A stretch of 5,307 bases of DNA, from contig JAJYKO010000482.1 in assembly GCA_021788565.1 (NCBI GenBank), forward strand, positions 1 to 5,307, given 5' to 3'. The stretch comes from Chloroflexota bacterium. GTDB lineage: Bacteria; Chloroflexota; UBA6077. Shown one piece after another: positions 1 to 5,307 of the stretch. Under the pieces are notes generated by a model. It was not told the DNA's origin. It was given only the letters and a program-made list of their open reading frames with translations, and searched no databases. Position 1 is the first letter of the stretch. The number at the start of each line of letters is the position of its first letter. The position numbers and the translations under genes were made by a program.

Positions 1-1889
1 TTGGAGCGTACGGAGGAGAAGTCCCGCAGCGGAGTCTTCTTGATTTCCCCTTTCCGGGTCGCCATGAGGAAGTAGTCGCCCGCCTCGAAGTTCGGCACCG
101 CCACGACGGCGGTCACCGACTCATTCGGGTCTAGCGAGATCAGGTTGACCAGAGGGAGTCCCTTGGCCTGCCGAGCCGATTCGGGCACCTCGTGGGCGGT
201 CAGGCGATAGACCTTCCCCTTATCGGTGAAAAAAAGCAGGTTGTCGTGCGTATCGGCCACGAGCATGTGGCGCAGGGTGTCCTCCTCGCGGAAAACCATC
301 CCCTTTATGCCCTTGCCGCCGCGACGCTGGGGCTGATAGGTATCGCACGGCAGCCGCTTGGTATATCCACGACTGCTGAGGGTGATGAGCACCTCCTGGT
401 GCTCGATCAGATCCTCGTCGCTGAAATTGCCGACCTCGGCGGCCACGATACGGGTGCGGCGCTCATCCCCGTACTTCTGCTTGAGCTCCAGCAGCTCGTC
501 GCGGACGAGGTGAAGGATCTTGATCGGGTTGGCCAGCAAGTCTTCCAGATAGGCGATGGTCCGCAGCACCTCCGCGTACTCGTCCAGGATCTTCTGGCGC
601 TCGAGTACCGCCAGGCGGCGGAGCTGCATGTCCAGGATGGCCTTGGCCTGGATTTCGGTGATCCCGAACCTGGCTATCAGGTCGGGCTCCGGCGTGCGCG
701 AGGTGCGGATCGTCTGAATGACCTCGTCCAGGTTGTCCAGCGCGATCTTGAGACCCTCCAGGATGTGGGCCCTTTCCTTCGCTTTGCCCAGCTCGAACCT
801 GGTCCGGCGAGTCAAGGTCTCCTGTCGGTGCTCCAGGAATAGGGTGAGCATCCTCTTCAGGGTTAGAACGCGGGGCTGGCCGTCCACCAGTGCCAGCATG
901 TTCATCCCAAAGGCCGACTGCATGGCCGTGTGCTTGTAGAGGCGGTTAAGCACCGCCTGGGGCTTTGCATCTCGCTTGACCTCGATGACGATCCGCATCC
1001 CCTGCCGGTCGGACTCGTCCCGTAGGTCCGAGATGCCGTCTATCTTCTTGTCCTTTACCAGTTCCGCGATCTTCTCGATCAGGTTCGCCTTGTTGATCTG
1101 GAAAGGCAACTCGGTGACAATGATCTGATATCGGCCGCCCCTCGCCTCGTCGATATGGGTCTTCGCCCGCAAGACGACCCGACCTCGCCCCGTGGCGTAG
1201 GCTGTCTTGATGCCCTCGGTACCCAGGATCAGCGCACCGGTAGGGAAGTCGGGTCCTTTCACGAAGCTGTACAGCTCCTCCACCGGAGCCTCGGGGTTGT
1301 CGATGAGATGGACCAGGGCGTCCACAACCTCGTTCAGATTGTGGGGAGGGATGTTGGTGGCCATACCCACCGCGATGCCAGCGGAGCCGTTGCAGATCAG
1401 GTTGGGGAACCTGGACGGCAACACCACCGGCTCCTGCCGGGTGCCATCGTAGTTGGGCGTGAACTCGACGGTCTGCTTGTCTATGTCGGCCATCATCTCC
1501 ACGGCCACCGCGGTCATCCTCGCCTCGGTGTACCTCATGGCAGCCGGTGGATCGCCGTCGATGGAACCGAAGTTCCCCTGTCCGTCGATGAGCGGATAGC
1601 GCATGTTGAAGCCCTGGGCCATTCGAACCAGGGTGGGATAGATGACTGCCTCGCCGTGGGGATGGTAGTTGCCGGACGTATCGCCGGCGATCTTTGCGCA
1701 CTTCCTGTGAGGCCTGTTGGGAGCCAGGTTCAGGTCATGCATCGCGACCAGGATGCGTCGTTGGGAGGGCTTGAGGCCGTCCCGGGCGTCTGGGAGAGCC
1801 CTGGATACGATCACGCTCATGGCGTAATCGAGGTAAGAGCTCTTCATCTCCTCTTCGACGTTTACAGGCCTAACGATTCCGATGTCCAT
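1..1889 (-). CDS. gyrA: DNA gyrase subunit A (3' end outside window)
   Basis: This is the breakage-reunion subunit of the A2B2 gyrase, which introduces negative supercoils using ATP hydrolysed by GyrB. 629 full codons are visible, against about 810-880 in the family, so the rest of the C-terminal domain lies beyond the window edge. Visible landmarks in order are: the N-terminal YLDYAMSVIVSRALPDARDGLKP block (residues 19-41, about); HPHG at 76-79; the catalytic tyrosine Y120 in RYTEAR, preceded by R119; the DNA-bending isoleucine I172 in SAGIAVGMATN; a helical tower and C-gate region at about 340-490; and the GyrA box QRRGGKG at 521-527, which argues for GyrA rather than ParC. The ATG at 1889 is preferred because GAGGT lies 6 nt upstream. 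An in-frame GTG at 1919 would add 10 residues and overlap the upstream ORF, but has no better support. The frame is open throughout. Odd point: the quinolone-pocket Ser and acidic residues are replaced by A81 and P85. Confidence 0.98.
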   Translation of the reverse strand, partial: MDIGIVRPVNVEEEMKSSYLDYAMSVIVSRALPDARDGLKPSQRRILVAMHDLNLAPNRPHRKCAKIAGDTSGNYHPHGEAVIYPTLVRMAQGFNMRYPLIDGQGNFGSIDGDPPAAMRYTEARMTAVAVEMMADIDKQTVEFTPNYDGTRQEPVVLPSRFPNLICNGSAGIAVGMATNIPPHNLNEVVDALVHLIDNPEAPVEELYSFVKGPDFPTGALILGTEGIKTAYATGRGRVVLRAKTHIDEARGGRYQIIVTELPFQINKANLIEKIAELVKDKKIDGISDLRDESDRQGMRIVIEVKRDAKPQAVLNRLYKHTAMQSAFGMNMLALVDGQPRVLTLKRMLTLFLEHRQETLTRRTRFELGKAKERAHILEGLKIALDNLDEVIQTIRTSRTPEPDLIARFGITEIQAKAILDMQLRRLAVLERQKILDEYAEVLRTIAYLEDLLANPIKILHLVRDELLELKQKYGDERRTRIVAAEVGNFSDEDLIEHQEVLITLSSRGYTKRLPCDTYQPQRRGGKGIKGMVFREEDTLRHMLVADTHDNLLFFTDKGKVYRLTAHEVPESARQAKGLPLVNLISLDPNESVTAVVAVPNFEAGDYFLMATRKGEIKKTPLRDFSSVRS

Positions 1890-1893
1890 CTCG

Positions 1894-2091
1894 CTACCTC
1901 GAGGTCGGTGAGCACTCACCCGTGGGCTCTAGCAGTCGCGGGAGCCCGTCGATGCCGCCTGCGACAACGCAGGGAATGCCATAGTCCTGGATGATGAAGA
2001 TCGCGCCGCCGGAGTGAGCCCATTCGAGGATCTCAGCGAAGCCGTTCTGGACTTCGGCAGTCCAGAACCCCTTGGGGGCGTTAATTCTCAT
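1894..2091 (-). CDS. 65-residue protein, possible Phd/YefM-like antitoxin fold
   Basis: This small ORF lies 4 nt upstream of gyrA on the same strand, directly behind a strong promoter. I do not recognise it with certainty. By eye, residues about 16-56 (from EVQNGFAEILEWAHSGG through IIQDYGIPCVVAGG to RLLE) follow the pattern of the Phd/YefM antitoxin DNA-binding domain: a helix ending in a Gly turn, a beta strand, a 'xxGxPVA'-like turn, then a strand and a helix ending in RLLE. That is an inference from pattern, not from alignment. No adjacent toxin gene (Doc, RelE or similar) is seen, so if the resemblance is real this is an orphan transcriptional regulator or relic. No Shine-Dalgarno sequence precedes the ATG. 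The promoter is so close that the mRNA probably starts at the ATG. Tandem repeats around the start codon would suit autoregulation. It may alternatively be a leader cistron whose main role is coupling translation to gyrA. Confidence 0.6.
   Translation of the reverse strand: MRINAPKGFWTAEVQNGFAEILEWAHSGGAIFIIQDYGIPCVVAGGIDGLPRLLEPTGECSPTSR
1896..1900 (-). promoter_or_regulatory. gyrA ribosome binding site overlapping upstream stop
   Basis: On the minus strand GAGGT sits 6 nt before the gyrA ATG. Its last base is the first base of the TAG stop codon (1896-1894) of the upstream 65-codon ORF. Ribosomes finishing the small ORF therefore terminate directly on the gyrA initiation region, a layout typical of translational coupling. 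This site decides the gyrA start in favour of the ATG at 1889. Confidence 0.75.
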
Positions 2092-2100
2092 GCGTTAATT
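2078..2100. repeat. tandem 9-bp direct repeat around the small ORF start codon
   Basis: GCGTTAATT occurs at 2078-2086 and again at 2092-2100 on the plus strand, a 14-bp period. On the transcribed strand this reads AATTAACGC, ATGAG, AATTAACGC. The upstream copy overlaps the -10 box and the downstream copy lies within codons 3-5. The position fits an operator that would block RNA polymerase, or a duplicated sequence of no function. AT-rich exact repeats stand out in this GC-rich context. Confidence 0.55.
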
Positions 2101-2127
2101 ATACGACAAAAGCCCCAAGAACGCCAA
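2098..2127 (-). promoter_or_regulatory. sigma-70-type promoter of the small ORF-gyrA unit
   Basis: Reading the minus strand, TTGGCG (2127-2122, four of six bases matching TTGACA) is followed by an 18-bp spacer and a perfect TATAAT (2103-2098). Seven bases past the -10 box comes position 2091, the A of the small ORF's ATG, so the predicted transcript has essentially no 5' leader. The surrounding DNA is GC-rich, which makes a perfect -10 box at this place unlikely to be chance. The downstream gyrA would be read from the same transcript. Confidence 0.7.
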
Positions 2128-2129
2128 TT

Positions 2130-2163
2130 AGGAGGGCCGCAGATGCCATTGTGGGTCAATTGA
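2130..2163 (+). other. possible 6-codon leader mini-ORF in the divergent gap
   Basis: The divergent gap 2092-2312 holds no full-length gene that I can support. Within it a strong Shine-Dalgarno sequence AGGAGG (2130-2135) lies 7 nt before ATG (2143), opening a frame that encodes only MPLWVN before TGA (2161-2163). It faces the same way as the exported-protein gene that starts 149 nt later. It could be a translated leader peptide, a remnant of a decayed gene, or coincidence. I see no convincing plus-strand promoter in front of it, so confidence is low. Confidence 0.25.
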
Positions 2164-2312
2164 ACTAGCGAACCCATTCCAGCATGGCCTCTATCAATTC
2201 GCGTAGCGGACCGCGATCGTCAAGGATCCGGCAACCTGAAAGATAGGTCTGGAACTTGCTGTCATGTGTAGTCGCGCCGTTTGCCGCTGTCTGGTCGGGC
2301 TCGTGAGGTCTA

Positions 2313-2786
2313 ATGCTTAACGCTTCCTTGAACCGCGTGTTCCCCATTTCGCTAATCATCGTCGTCGCGGCCCTGTCAACAATGGTCCTGGTTGAGGCCC
2401 CGGGCTTCTCCAACCACTCCGGGCTCACGGCCAGCAGTCCGATTGGCCGACAGGGGCCGGCAAGCGGCAGCCAGACAGCGCCCACGGCGATCTCCGAAAA
2501 AGAGGCTCAGGGCCTGATCTGGGCACTGCCGGAGGTGCAGGCGTGCGCCAGCTACCTTCGGCAGTACGGTGTCCAGCCAGTCACTATCACGATGTCGACG
2601 CCATCCCCGTCGGCGCAGCCGGGAACAGCGGCGGCCGACTACGTGATCCGTCTCGCAGAGGATCACGGCAGCTACACAGTGCCCGTCGACACCTTCGCGG
2701 TCGATGCCTACACCGAACAGATCTACGTTTACGACGTCAACTCTGATAAGATGGTTCCTCTACAGGAATGGCGAAGTTCCAGATAG
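2313..2786 (+). CDS. exported or membrane-anchored protein of unknown function, 157 aa
   Basis: I do not recognise the family. Residues about 10-27 form an uncleaved-looking hydrophobic segment (PISLIIVVAALSTMVLV) after a short Arg-containing N-terminus, so the protein is probably anchored in, or exported across, the cytoplasmic membrane. Residues 30-60 are a Gly/Ser/Pro/Thr-rich linker. A compact domain follows from 61 to 154: a helix with EKEAQGLIWALPEVQACASYL, strands around 90-95 and 109-115, then DTFAVDAYTEQIYVYDV at 126-142 and a final PLQEW. The 'VDxYTxxIYVYD' strand pattern recalls small PepSY-like extracytoplasmic domains, but that is only a fold-level guess. GAGGT lies 3 nt before the ATG, a rather short spacing. 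The stop codon is 10 nt before the start of the methyltransferase gene and abuts its ribosome binding site, so the two are probably co-transcribed. It looks like a real gene rather than a shadow because of this layout and its coherent signal-linker-domain structure. Confidence 0.75.
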   Translation: MLNASLNRVFPISLIIVVAALSTMVLVEAPGFSNHSGLTASSPIGRQGPASGSQTAPTAISEKEAQGLIWALPEVQACASYLRQYGVQPVTITMSTPSPSAQPGTAAADYVIRLAEDHGSYTVPVDTFAVDAYTEQIYVYDVNSDKMVPLQEWRSSR

Positions 2787-2796
2787 AGGTGCGACC

Positions 2797-3309
2797 GTGG
2801 CCTTAATGATTTCTGTCTTCCCCTCGAGCTGGGGCTGGCTCGGACTGGCCGTCTCAGAGAAGGGACTCGCCGGAGTCATCCTCCCGCAGCCCGACGAGCA
2901 GACGACCTGGCAGCGGATCCACATGGAGCATCCCAGTGAGACCCGGGTGGAGAGCGATCCGTGGCCGGCGATGCGGACAAGGCTTCTTGCATACCTCGAA
3001 GGCAAACCATCCGATTTCTCCGACATCCCCCTCGACCTACCCGACCGCCCACCCTTCTGGCGGAAGGTCTGGGAAGAATGCGCCCGCATTCCCTACGGCG
3101 AGACGCGCACCTATGCCCAGCTGGCCGCCGAGGCCGGTTCCCCGAGGGCGTTTCGAGCCGTCGGCGGGGCGATGGCCGCTAATCCCATCCCCATCGTCGT
3201 GCCATGTCACCGAGTGGTGGGCAGCAACGGCGGCCTCGTGGGGTTCGGCGGTGGACTACCGCAGAAGAAGCGCATGCTGGAGATGGAAGCCTCAGTGGTG
3301 CGCGGTTAA
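2797..3309 (+). CDS. ogt: methylated-DNA--protein-cysteine methyltransferase (Ogt/MGMT type)
   Basis: This suicide repair protein transfers the alkyl group from O6-alkylguanine (and less well O4-alkylthymine) onto its own cysteine in a single turnover. The 170-residue product is the usual size for a stand-alone Ogt. The N-terminal part (1-80) is the poorly conserved ribonuclease-H-like domain. The C-terminal part carries the signature: IPYGETRTYAQLA at 98-110 with Y106 in the position that rotates the phosphate, R120 as the arginine finger that fills the gap left by the flipped base, N129 in the Asn hinge, PCHRV with active-site C137 and H138, and E164 as the likely acidic partner. It lacks an Ada-type N-terminal regulator domain. 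I chose GTG at 2797 because GAGGT (2786-2790) lies 6 nt upstream. The ATG at 2806 is too far from it, and starts further upstream would run through the preceding gene. It follows that gene by 10 nt. The active-site residues are all intact. Confidence 0.95.
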   Translation: MALMISVFPSSWGWLGLAVSEKGLAGVILPQPDEQTTWQRIHMEHPSETRVESDPWPAMRTRLLAYLEGKPSDFSDIPLDLPDRPPFWRKVWEECARIPYGETRTYAQLAAEAGSPRAFRAVGGAMAANPIPIVVPCHRVVGSNGGLVGFGGGLPQKKRMLEMEASVVRG

Positions 3310-3318
3310 CGCCGTGCT

Positions 3319-3374
3319 TGTAGCCGCACTCCTTTAGCACGACCAGGACGCGCAGGCTGAAGCCTGCGGCTACA
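3319..3374. repeat. inverted repeat TGTAGCCGCA / TGCGGCTACA
   Basis: The 10-bp arms at 3319-3328 and 3365-3374 are perfect reverse complements, 36 bp apart, located just after the methyltransferase stop codon. The right arm overlaps the end of the central palindrome described separately, so two alternative foldings compete. Arms of this sequence next to GCAGGCT palindromes resemble dispersed intergenic palindromic repeats that I recall from many environmental bacterial genomes. There is no T-run after the right arm, so it is not a standard terminator. Confidence 0.7.
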
Positions 3375-3396
3375 CGACTGGACGCGCAGGCTTCAG
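3346..3396. repeat. palindrome plus truncated second copy (REP-like cluster)
   Basis: CGCAGGCT (3351-3358) and AGCCTGCG (3361-3368) form an 18-bp palindrome with a GA centre. The sequence GGACGCGCAGGCT occurs at 3346-3358 and again at 3380-3392, a 34-bp period, each preceded by ACGAC. The second copy continues as CGCAGGCTTCAG (3385-3396), which is the first 12 bases of the palindrome's reverse complement, and then diverges. This gives one full and one truncated element close together, as expected for a dispersed repetitive element rather than a gene-specific regulatory site. The folded RNA hairpin may stabilise the 3' end of the methyltransferase mRNA. Confidence 0.7.
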
Positions 3397-3399
3397 TAC

Positions 3400-3405
3400 T
3401 ATATT
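3400..3405 (+). promoter_or_regulatory. weak candidate -10 box for the glycosidase gene
   Basis: TATATT matches the -10 consensus at five of six positions and sits in the only AT-rich stretch of this gap. No convincing -35 hexamer lies 15-18 bp upstream. If used, transcription would start near 3412 and the leader of about 145 nt would include the 3431-3452 hairpin. Confidence 0.25.
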
Positions 3406-3430
3406 GCTATTGTCTCCCGGGAACTTGCCT

Positions 3431-3455
3431 CCTAGCATCTTCTTCTGCTAGGTTT
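3431..3455 (+). terminator. hairpin with short T-run, possible terminator or leader stem-loop
   Basis: CCTAGCA (3431-3437) pairs perfectly with TGCTAGG (3446-3452) around the 8-nt loop TCTTCTTC, followed by only three T residues. The stem is 7 bp and moderately GC-rich. The short T-run makes intrinsic termination weak at best. It could end the exported protein-methyltransferase transcript, or act in the untranslated leader of the next gene. Confidence 0.4.
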
Positions 3456-3555
3456 GAGCATCCCGAGGTGTACGTGGCGCCTTCTCGGGCAGACTCCCTC
3501 GCAATTCTTTCCTCGTCCGAATGCTGATACCAGCCGGCTTAGTGGAGGTAGTGTC

Positions 3556-5307
3556 GTGAGGCGTCTCTTCCTCGCATCTACGATGGTCTTGTTGCTCCTC
3601 TGCCTCTCGCCCGCGGTCTCCTTTGGCCAATCCACCCCCTTCCAGTTTCATCTTGGCTTCAAAGCCCTGGCCGATCAGATTCCCGACGTCGTGGGACAGC
3701 CCCTGGAGAACGAGCACTACGGGGCCAACGGGGACTCCCTCCAGCAGACAACCACGGGCCTCATGGTGTGGAGAAAGGCCGACAACTGGACTGCGTTCAC
3801 CAACGGGAGCATGACCTGGGTGAACGGGCCGTACGGAATTCAGGAGAGGTCCAACGACGACCGGTTCCCATGGGAGGCAGGACAGGCCCCCTCCCCTGCC
3901 GCTCAGAATACCCCACCCACCTCCCAGGCTGCCCTCGCCACCGTGCCGGTTGCGGCCTCCTCTGCTTCCCCGGGCTTCGGGGCGGACGAGGCCTTCCGCT
4001 ACGACGGCTCCAGCCAGCTGGGCATCAACTGGGAGAGGATCATCTTCTCATGGTCGGATATCCAGCCCAACGGTCCCAACGACTGGCGTGCCGACCTATA
4101 CTTCCCACCCCAGACCCTCCAGAATGAGCTGAACAAGGGGATGGACGTGGTCGGCCTCCTCCAATTCACCCCCACCTGGGCAGCTCAGAACCCGGCCGAC
4201 GGGCAACGCTCCGTGCCGAAGAACCTCTCGGCCCCGGCCAACAGCCCCGACAACTACTGGGCCCAGTTCGCGGGTCGAATGGCCGCCCAGTACAGGGGCC
4301 GGATCGACAAGTGGGTCATCTGGAACGAGCCTGAGTTCAAGCCGGGGGATCCAGGCGCAGGTCAGTCCGCTACCTGGTACGGCAGCGACGCCGACTACTA
4401 CATGCTGTTGAAGCGCGCCTACCAGGCCATCAAGGCCGCCAACCCTAACGCCACCGTGATCTTCGGGGCCACCTCCTACTGGGTGGACATCAACACGGGC
4501 CGCCAGCCGTTCTTCAAGCGGATCATCTCCCTGGCAGCCAGTGATCCAGAAGCCCCCGCCAACAACTACTTTTTCGATACCGCGGCCTTCAACCTGTACT
4601 GGTGCCCGGATGACATCCTGAGGGTGTACGACGAGATGCGCGACGCCATGAAGGCGAAGGGAATGGACAAGCCTATCTGGCTCACCGAGACCAACGCCAT
4701 GCCCTACGACGACCCTGCCACGCCCAAAGGCACCAACGGCCAGCGAGTCACCATGCAGCAGCAGGCCGACTTCGCCGTGCAGGCACTTGCCATCGCCTCG
4801 GCCGCGGGCTATCAGAGGGTAGGCTGGTACAGGATCACCGACGGCAATATCTGGCAGACCCAGGAGGCATGGGGGCTCGTCAGGGACGACGGCAGCAGGC
4901 GACCGGCATTCGATGCATTCAAGACCGCCGTCGGGCTTTTCTCCGGCGCCAACAGAATCTCCTTCGTGCCGCTAGTTCGGCCCGATCAGCCATTCGGCAT
5001 CCCCTGGCCGCAGGACCCCAACTCCTACTACCCCAACTGGGAGGTCTACCAGGTGATCTTCGACCGGCCGGACGGCCGTCGGGTCACAGCCCTCTGGAAC
5101 GCCACCAGCACGCCGCTCAGAGTGAAGGTGCCCAAGCGAGGGATTGGGGGGGCGACCCTCGTGGACAAGACTGGGGCTCAGCAGCCTGCGACGGACTCGG
5201 GAGGGTACTACGTGGTGGACCTGGGACCTGCCTCCGTGAAAGGGCCCCTGGATCCGGATGGCTACCATTACATCGGGGGTGCACCGATGATGTTGGTGGA
5301 GACAGGC
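3556..5307 (+). CDS. secreted glycoside hydrolase, clan GH-A-like (3' end outside window)
   Basis: 584 codons are open to the window edge. Residues 1-25 are a classic signal peptide (MRRLFLA, then a Leu-rich core and a cleavage region near FGQS). Residues 30-107 form a Trp-rich module, with QQTTTGLMVWRKADNW at 63-78 and WVNGP at 88-92, which I recall from Chloroflexota secreted proteins. A Pro/Ala/Ser/Thr linker spans 108-140. The catalytic (beta/alpha)8 barrel begins near GINWERIIFSWSDIQP (156-171). WNEP at 256-259 supplies the probable acid/base E258, and LTETN at 376-380 the probable nucleophile E378. The 120-residue separation fits retaining clan GH-A enzymes, and GH39-like is my best but uncertain family guess. 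WGLVRDDGSRRPAFDAFK marks the last barrel strand, after which a beta-sandwich-like region runs off the window. The substrate cannot be read from the sequence. Start GTG at 3556 is supported by GGAGGT (3544-3549) 6 nt upstream. No partner gene is visible, and the upstream gap suggests independent transcription. Confidence 0.93.
   Translation, partial: MRRLFLASTMVLLLLCLSPAVSFGQSTPFQFHLGFKALADQIPDVVGQPLENEHYGANGDSLQQTTTGLMVWRKADNWTAFTNGSMTWVNGPYGIQERSNDDRFPWEAGQAPSPAAQNTPPTSQAALATVPVAASSASPGFGADEAFRYDGSSQLGINWERIIFSWSDIQPNGPNDWRADLYFPPQTLQNELNKGMDVVGLLQFTPTWAAQNPADGQRSVPKNLSAPANSPDNYWAQFAGRMAAQYRGRIDKWVIWNEPEFKPGDPGAGQSATWYGSDADYYMLLKRAYQAIKAANPNATVIFGATSYWVDINTGRQPFFKRIISLAASDPEAPANNYFFDTAAFNLYWCPDDILRVYDEMRDAMKAKGMDKPIWLTETNAMPYDDPATPKGTNGQRVTMQQQADFAVQALAIASAAGYQRVGWYRITDGNIWQTQEAWGLVRDDGSRRPAFDAFKTAVGLFSGANRISFVPLVRPDQPFGIPWPQDPNSYYPNWEVYQVIFDRPDGRRVTALWNATSTPLRVKVPKRGIGGATLVDKTGAQQPATDSGGYYVVDLGPASVKGPLDPDGYHYIGGAPMMLVETG

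Noticed and set aside
192..842. Long plus-strand open frame of 216 codons
   Set aside because: It lies entirely antisense to the unambiguous gyrA coding sequence; its composition mirrors the codon bias of gyrA and it has no recognisable domain.
946..1994. Long frames on both strands (946-1701 minus, 1155-1994 plus)
   Set aside because: Both are shadows of gyrA in other frames; their Arg/Gly/His-rich low-quality sequence lacks any family motif.
2165..2485. 106-codon minus-strand frame ending in LRELIEAMLEWVR
   Set aside because: Its upstream half is antisense to the exported-protein gene, its starts lack a Shine-Dalgarno sequence, and I recognise no family. The last 49 codons lie in the divergent gap and look somewhat protein-like, so a relic of a gene is possible but not supported.
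2704..2796. Longer start for the methyltransferase
   Set aside because: An ATG at 2704 would extend the protein by 31 residues through the coding sequence of the upstream gene, with no ribosome binding site; GTG at 2797 has one at ideal spacing.
3346..3396. CRISPR-like array
   Set aside because: Only two imperfect repeat copies, internally palindromic, with a spacing of 21 bp and no cas genes; a dispersed palindromic repeat explains it better.
3462..3489. CCCGAG / CTCGGG inverted repeat
   Set aside because: Only 6-bp arms with a 16-nt loop and no T-run; easily expected by chance in GC-rich DNA.
3432..3717. Minus-strand frames of 67 and 89 codons
   Set aside because: They run antisense into the signal-peptide region of the glycosidase gene and across the hairpin; no motif or ribosome binding site supports them.
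4972..5268. 98-codon minus-strand frame
   Set aside because: Antisense to the C-terminal part of the glycosidase, whose frame is continuous and domain-like there.

Overview
The window is GC-rich bacterial DNA with densely packed, ordinary-looking genes. The best guess for the source is a member of the Chloroflexota. That guess rests on my recollection of an N-terminal module in the last gene (a 'GDSLQQTTTGLMVWRKADNW' type motif) that recurs in secreted proteins of that phylum, and on the general look of the GyrA sequence. No rRNA or other phylogenetic marker is present, so the assignment is an inference.

Layout. The minus strand carries a two-gene unit covering about the first 2.1 kb: a 65-codon ORF (1894-2091) followed by gyrA (from 1889 down to the window edge, missing its C-terminal part). 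A clear sigma-70-type promoter with a perfect TATAAT lies directly in front of the small ORF. Its predicted transcription start falls on or next to the A of the ATG, so the small ORF is probably translated from a leaderless mRNA. The gyrA ribosome binding site overlaps the small ORF's stop codon. A gap of about 220 bp (2092-2312) separates this unit from divergently transcribed plus-strand genes.

On the plus strand, 2313-3309 holds a probable two-gene operon: a 157-residue exported or membrane-anchored protein of unknown function, then a complete methylguanine-DNA methyltransferase (ogt/MGMT type) whose ribosome binding site begins at the upstream stop codon. The next gap (3310-3555) contains a cluster of palindromic 'GCAGGCT/AGCCTGC' repeats, like dispersed intergenic repeats of many environmental bacteria, and a separate perfect 7-bp hairpin that may end transcription. 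From 3556 to the window end runs a secreted protein with a signal peptide, a Trp-rich N-terminal module, a low-complexity linker and a clan GH-A type (beta/alpha)8 glycoside hydrolase domain. It is open at its 3' end.

How the parts relate. GyrA (topology control) and the methyltransferase (direct repair of O6-alkylguanine) are housekeeping DNA-maintenance functions. The glycosidase is probably an independent cell-surface or secreted carbohydrate-active enzyme. I did not find a clearly new multi-gene system. The most interesting points are the leaderless, possibly autoregulated small ORF fused transcriptionally to gyrA, the unusual quinolone-pocket residues of this GyrA, the unknown exported protein paired with the methyltransferase, and the modular glycosidase.
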